Positions 61,694 through 64,000 of a stretch of DNA of 64,000 bases are shown in pieces. The stretch comes from Ochrobactrum quorumnocens. GTDB lineage: Bacteria > Pseudomonadota > Alphaproteobacteria > Rhizobiales > Rhizobiaceae. Positions within the stretch are counted from its first letter, which is position 1. Every line of letters starts with the position of its first letter. The stretch is taken from the NCBI RefSeq assembly GCF_002278035.1, contig NZ_CP022604.1:930001-994000 (forward strand), read 5' to 3'. The position numbers and the translations under genes were made by a program. Below the pieces are notes generated by a model. It was given only the letters and a program-made list of their open reading frames with translations, did no database searches and was not told where the DNA came from.

Positions 61694-62421
61694 GATGACA
61701 CCTCTGTCGAGGTTGGGATTTCGGCCACAACATGCTCGCGATTCCTGCTGGCTGAAAAAGTACTGGGAACGAACTTAAGGCCATGGCTGTGCTGCCACTC
61801 GTCGCAGGCTAACCTGGTGCGCTTATCAAGATCGCTGATCTGGTCGCCAGTCGCGTCAAAATAGGGACCTTCGTCATATTCAGCGCTGGCTCGGTCGCTT
61901 TCCGCCAGACTTTCCTCGGCAGACTGAAGGAGCCTGTCCGCGTCAAGGATGTAGTCTGAAAGCTTGACGGGTTCTTGCTGCGCTTCGATTACGTGCACCG
62001 CGACGTACCATTTCCCATCGTCACTGAAAAACTCACCGACGCGCTCGTCGATAGCAAGCTGAATGACTTCTTCCTTGCTCTCGCAAGGGCCAATGGTGAA
62101 CCATTCTTCATCGCGCCCACCCCACCATTGCCATTTCGTAGGCTCTTCCTCATGTTGAGGAAAAGTTACGTCCATGGACAGAGACGAGAAGGCGCGGACA
62201 ACTGACAATACGTCCTCAAGCAAGATTGCCTTATAATTCTGTCCGCCAAGCGTCACAGTCTTGTTTGCGTGTTTGACAATCTCGTCCTCCAACGCCTGCG
62301 CACGGGAGGGGGTGGGGCGAGCGTCCTGATCGCGCAGCACGTTGGCCGCAATTTCAACGGCATGCCAATCGCGGTGGCTGATTGCAGCATGCAGAGCTTG
62401 AATTTCCTTACGATCGCTCAT
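61690..62421 (-). CDS. Hypothetical protein of the integrated element
   Basis: I do not recognise this 243-residue acidic protein. A helical N-terminus (about 1-75) is followed by a Trp-rich centre (TKWQWWGGRDEEWFTIGPC, about 95-113), a region KWYVAVHVIEAQQEP, and a Ser/Glu-rich tail with CDEWQHSHGLKF. No membrane segment or signal is present. It lies in an operon-like run of overlapping minus-strand genes below a sliding-clamp gene, so a DNA-metabolism or phage role is possible. Confidence 0.6.
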   Translation of the reverse strand: MSDRKEIQALHAAISHRDWHAVEIAANVLRDQDARPTPSRAQALEDEIVKHANKTVTLGGQNYKAILLEDVLSVVRAFSSLSMDVTFPQHEEEPTKWQWWGGRDEEWFTIGPCESKEEVIQLAIDERVGEFFSDDGKWYVAVHVIEAQQEPVKLSDYILDADRLLQSAEESLAESDRASAEYDEGPYFDATGDQISDLDKRTRLACDEWQHSHGLKFVPSTFSASRNREHVVAEIPTSTEVSS

Positions 62422-62554
62422 GTTTAACCTCCCGCAATATGCGCTTCACTTCGTCTGACGCTTCTTTGTCAGTCGGCTTTCTGCCCAAGCGCGCCTCAAG
62501 CTTCCCGTAGATCGTATGGGGACCGGCGTTGTGCCATTCGACTGTGACTTTCAT
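62408..62554 (-). CDS. Small hypothetical protein, 48 residues
   Basis: Short gene starting MKVTVEWHNAGPHTIYGKLE and ending KHERS. GAGGTGG precedes the ATG at a good distance, and the 3' end overlaps the 243-residue gene by 14 bases, the packing expected of phage-type operons. Function unknown. Confidence 0.6.
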   Translation of the reverse strand: MKVTVEWHNAGPHTIYGKLEARLGRKPTDKEASDEVKRILREVKHERS

Positions 62555-62564
62555 GGTCGCCACC

Positions 62565-62753
62565 TCAGATCACTTGAAGTTCTTGCAGCATGCGCATCAC
62601 GAACGGTTCGAGATCGGAGGTGGCCATATAAACGACCTTGTGCGTCGATCCTCCGCAGCCATCAGACACTTCAGCTGTGACGGTCTCGCTGCGTAACGCG
62701 TATTCGATTGCATATCGGATTTCAGTTTCGGTAGGCTTTGCTTTGGTCGTCAT
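62565..62753 (-). CDS. Small hypothetical protein, 62 residues
   Basis: Protein of 62 residues (MTTKAKPTETEIRYAIEYAL start) with CGG in DGCGGSTHKVVYM and a helical C-terminus. The frame remains open upstream but that part overlaps the clamp gene; ATG 62753 has GGAAAC in front. It sits between the sliding-clamp and the 48-residue gene, all on the minus strand. Confidence 0.6.
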   Translation of the reverse strand: MTTKAKPTETEIRYAIEYALRSETVTAEVSDGCGGSTHKVVYMATSDLEPFVMRMLQELQVI

Positions 62754-62769
62754 GGTTTCCGCGCTCCTA

Positions 62770-63897
62770 TCAACGCATTGGCATGATGATGAACAGGGGA
62801 GGGTCGCCCGCTTCGGGATCTTGCACGGGTGAAATAAGGCATGGGCTGTTCGACGCTTCGAGCGCGAACCGTACTTCCTCAGAACCAATCGCACTGAGGA
62901 CGTTGGTGCAGTATTTGTAGCTAAGGCCGATACTGATATCTTCCGGGTGACTTTCGGAGAGCGAAACCGCGTCTTCCATATTGCCAGCCAACGGATTTTC
63001 AATTTCGAGCCGGACATCATCTGCGCCGAATGCGAATTTGATCGCGTCGGATTTCTCACCAACGACCAGACTGACGCGGCCTACCGCTTCGAGCATTGCT
63101 TCACGGTCTACGTGATAGAGCTTGTCGTTGCGGGTCGGGATGATGCGCTGATAATCCGGGTAGGTGCCCTCGACGAGTTTTGACGTGACCGTCACGCCAT
63201 CCTGAAACGCGAAGCGTATCTTTCGATCCGATAGGCTGATGACAGTATCGCCACCCGCTTTCGTGCAGTGTGAAAGAAGATTGAGAATGCCACGTGGAAT
63301 AATAACTCCCGGCATGCCGTCGCAGCCATCGGGAGCCTGGATTTTCAAATAGGCGAACTGATGTCCATCCGTCGCGACAAAGTTCAGCTTACCTTCATTC
63401 CCGTGCATAAATATGCCGTTGAGATAGTATCGCGACTCTTCGGTTGAAACCGCGAACCCAACATTTGAAAGTGCTCGCGATAAGTCATTTGCGGGCAAGT
63501 TAAACGCGTGCGGAAAGTTGTTGCCCGGTATCTCCGGGAAGTCAGAAGCTGGTAGAACCGGAACTTGAAGCTTCGAGCGACCGGCTCTGATGTTAATAAC
63601 AGCGTCATCGCCTTCAAACTCAATCTCGCAGCCGTCCGGTAGTTTGCTGACTGCGCTGTGCAGCAGGCCGGAAGAAACCGTAAATGCCGGAAAGTCCGAA
63701 ATGCCACCCTGCACGGCACGCGCCTTAACTTCCACGTCAAGGTTTGTGCCTGACACTGTCAGATGGCCGTTTTCGCACTGAATCAGTACATTGCCCAGAA
63801 TTGGGACTGTTGGCTTCTTTTCCACGGCGCGGTTAGCCACAGCAAGAGCCGGAAGGAGGGCGCGTCGCTCTATCGCGAAGTGTATGATTGCTGGCAT
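62770..63897 (-). CDS. DNA polymerase III beta subunit (sliding clamp), element-borne DnaN-like
   Basis: Protein of 375 residues with the three-domain clamp layout: FAIERRALLPALAVANRAVEKKPTVPILGNVLIQ opens domain 1, LPANDLSRALSNVGFAVSTEESRYYLNGIF is the start of domain 2 (DnaN signature), and the C-terminus ends FIIMPMR, the usual clamp end (PMR). It would load on DNA and hold a polymerase. GAGAGGGAG before the ATG is a strong ribosome site. The chromosomal dnaN normally lies near dnaA, which is absent here, so this is probably a second, element-encoded clamp. Confidence 0.85.
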   Translation of the reverse strand: MPAIIHFAIERRALLPALAVANRAVEKKPTVPILGNVLIQCENGHLTVSGTNLDVEVKARAVQGGISDFPAFTVSSGLLHSAVSKLPDGCEIEFEGDDAVINIRAGRSKLQVPVLPASDFPEIPGNNFPHAFNLPANDLSRALSNVGFAVSTEESRYYLNGIFMHGNEGKLNFVATDGHQFAYLKIQAPDGCDGMPGVIIPRGILNLLSHCTKAGGDTVISLSDRKIRFAFQDGVTVTSKLVEGTYPDYQRIIPTRNDKLYHVDREAMLEAVGRVSLVVGEKSDAIKFAFGADDVRLEIENPLAGNMEDAVSLSESHPEDISIGLSYKYCTNVLSAIGSEEVRFALEASNSPCLISPVQDPEAGDPPLFIIMPMR

Positions 63898-64000
63898 GAG
63901 ACTCCCTCTCGCGGGCTAGTTGAAATGCTTGGATTAATCGCTCTGCCGCTATGCGCGGGATCGCCTCGCGCCTTTCCGGCGCGGCAGTATGTGTAATCAG
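63898..64000. other. Right window edge, no assignable gene
   Basis: About 100 bp upstream of the clamp gene. On the minus strand one frame could be the end of an upstream gene (…ERREAIPRIAAERLIQAF…), but it would overlap the clamp gene by some 60 bases, so I make no call. Confidence 0.3.

Overview
The window reads as chromosome of an alphaproteobacterium of the Brucella/Ochrobactrum group (Rhizobiales). This rests on the gene order rne / amiC / PBP1A / prfB, the order TolC-like bepC / popZ-like / valS, a SUF locus with two cysteine desulfurases, about 105-bp dispersed palindromic repeats resembling the Brucella 'Bru-RS' repeats, and two copies of an IS5-family (IS427-like) element. One copy sits in such a repeat, as is known for IS711/IS6501. 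No rRNA or CRISPR array is present.

Layout. 1-621: 3' part of an IS copy cut by the window edge. 640-31,400: core genes: an M48 protease, an aminotransferase, RNase E, the cell-wall genes amiC and PBP1A, prfB with its programmed +1 frameshift, a peroxiredoxin, a large AsmA/YhdP-like envelope protein, tyrS, anmK, the SUF Fe-S cluster operon (desulfurase-sufB-sufC-sufD-sufS-sufT), a GT2 glycosyltransferase, tRNA-Thr(TGT), NAD kinase and a DEAD-box helicase. 31,577-32,415: a complete, oppositely oriented IS copy, so the block between is bounded by inverted IS copies. 32.5-44.2 kb: tfoX-like gene, sufA, an exported protein, a copper-chaperone-like protein, a Pcm-family methyltransferase, TolC-like bepC with a 16-bp palindrome in front, popZ-like gene, valS, a FadL-family porin, a 3-hydroxyisobutyrate-dehydrogenase-family gene and a GST. 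44.3-46.8 kb: a polar amino-acid ABC transporter without its ATPase. 47.2-50.4 kb: molybdenum cofactor genes (moaA, mobA, mobB) with a DMT transporter. 50.6-60.7 kb: DUF971 protein, class I fumarase, a large L,D-transpeptidase, a small secreted protein with duplicated Cys domains, a lipoate ligase, an ABC-F ATPase, an acetoin/butanediol-type SDR and an orphan MetQ/NlpA protein.

From the tRNA-Arg(CCG) gene at 60,797 to the right edge the content changes to short, overlapping, mostly minus-strand genes of unknown function, an AlpA/excisionase-like protein and a second sliding clamp (DnaN-like). This looks like one end of a prophage or integrative element inserted at the tRNA 3' end; the integrase is not in the window.

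Functional themes are Fe-S biogenesis (two desulfurases, SufBCD scaffold, SufT, unlinked SufA) together with Fe-S clients in the same window (MoaA, class I fumarase), envelope building and remodelling (AmiC, PBP1A, AnmK, L,D-transpeptidase, BepC, YhdP-like), and RNA turnover and translation (RNase E, DEAD helicase, RF2, TyrS, ValS). The observations that most merit follow-up are: the element at tRNA-Arg with its own clamp, the perfect terminator-like hairpin inside the suf operon, the palindrome before bepC, the hairpin at the moaA start, the intercistronic hairpin in the amino-acid transporter operon, the duplicated-Cys-domain exported protein, and the inverted IS pair around a set of housekeeping genes.
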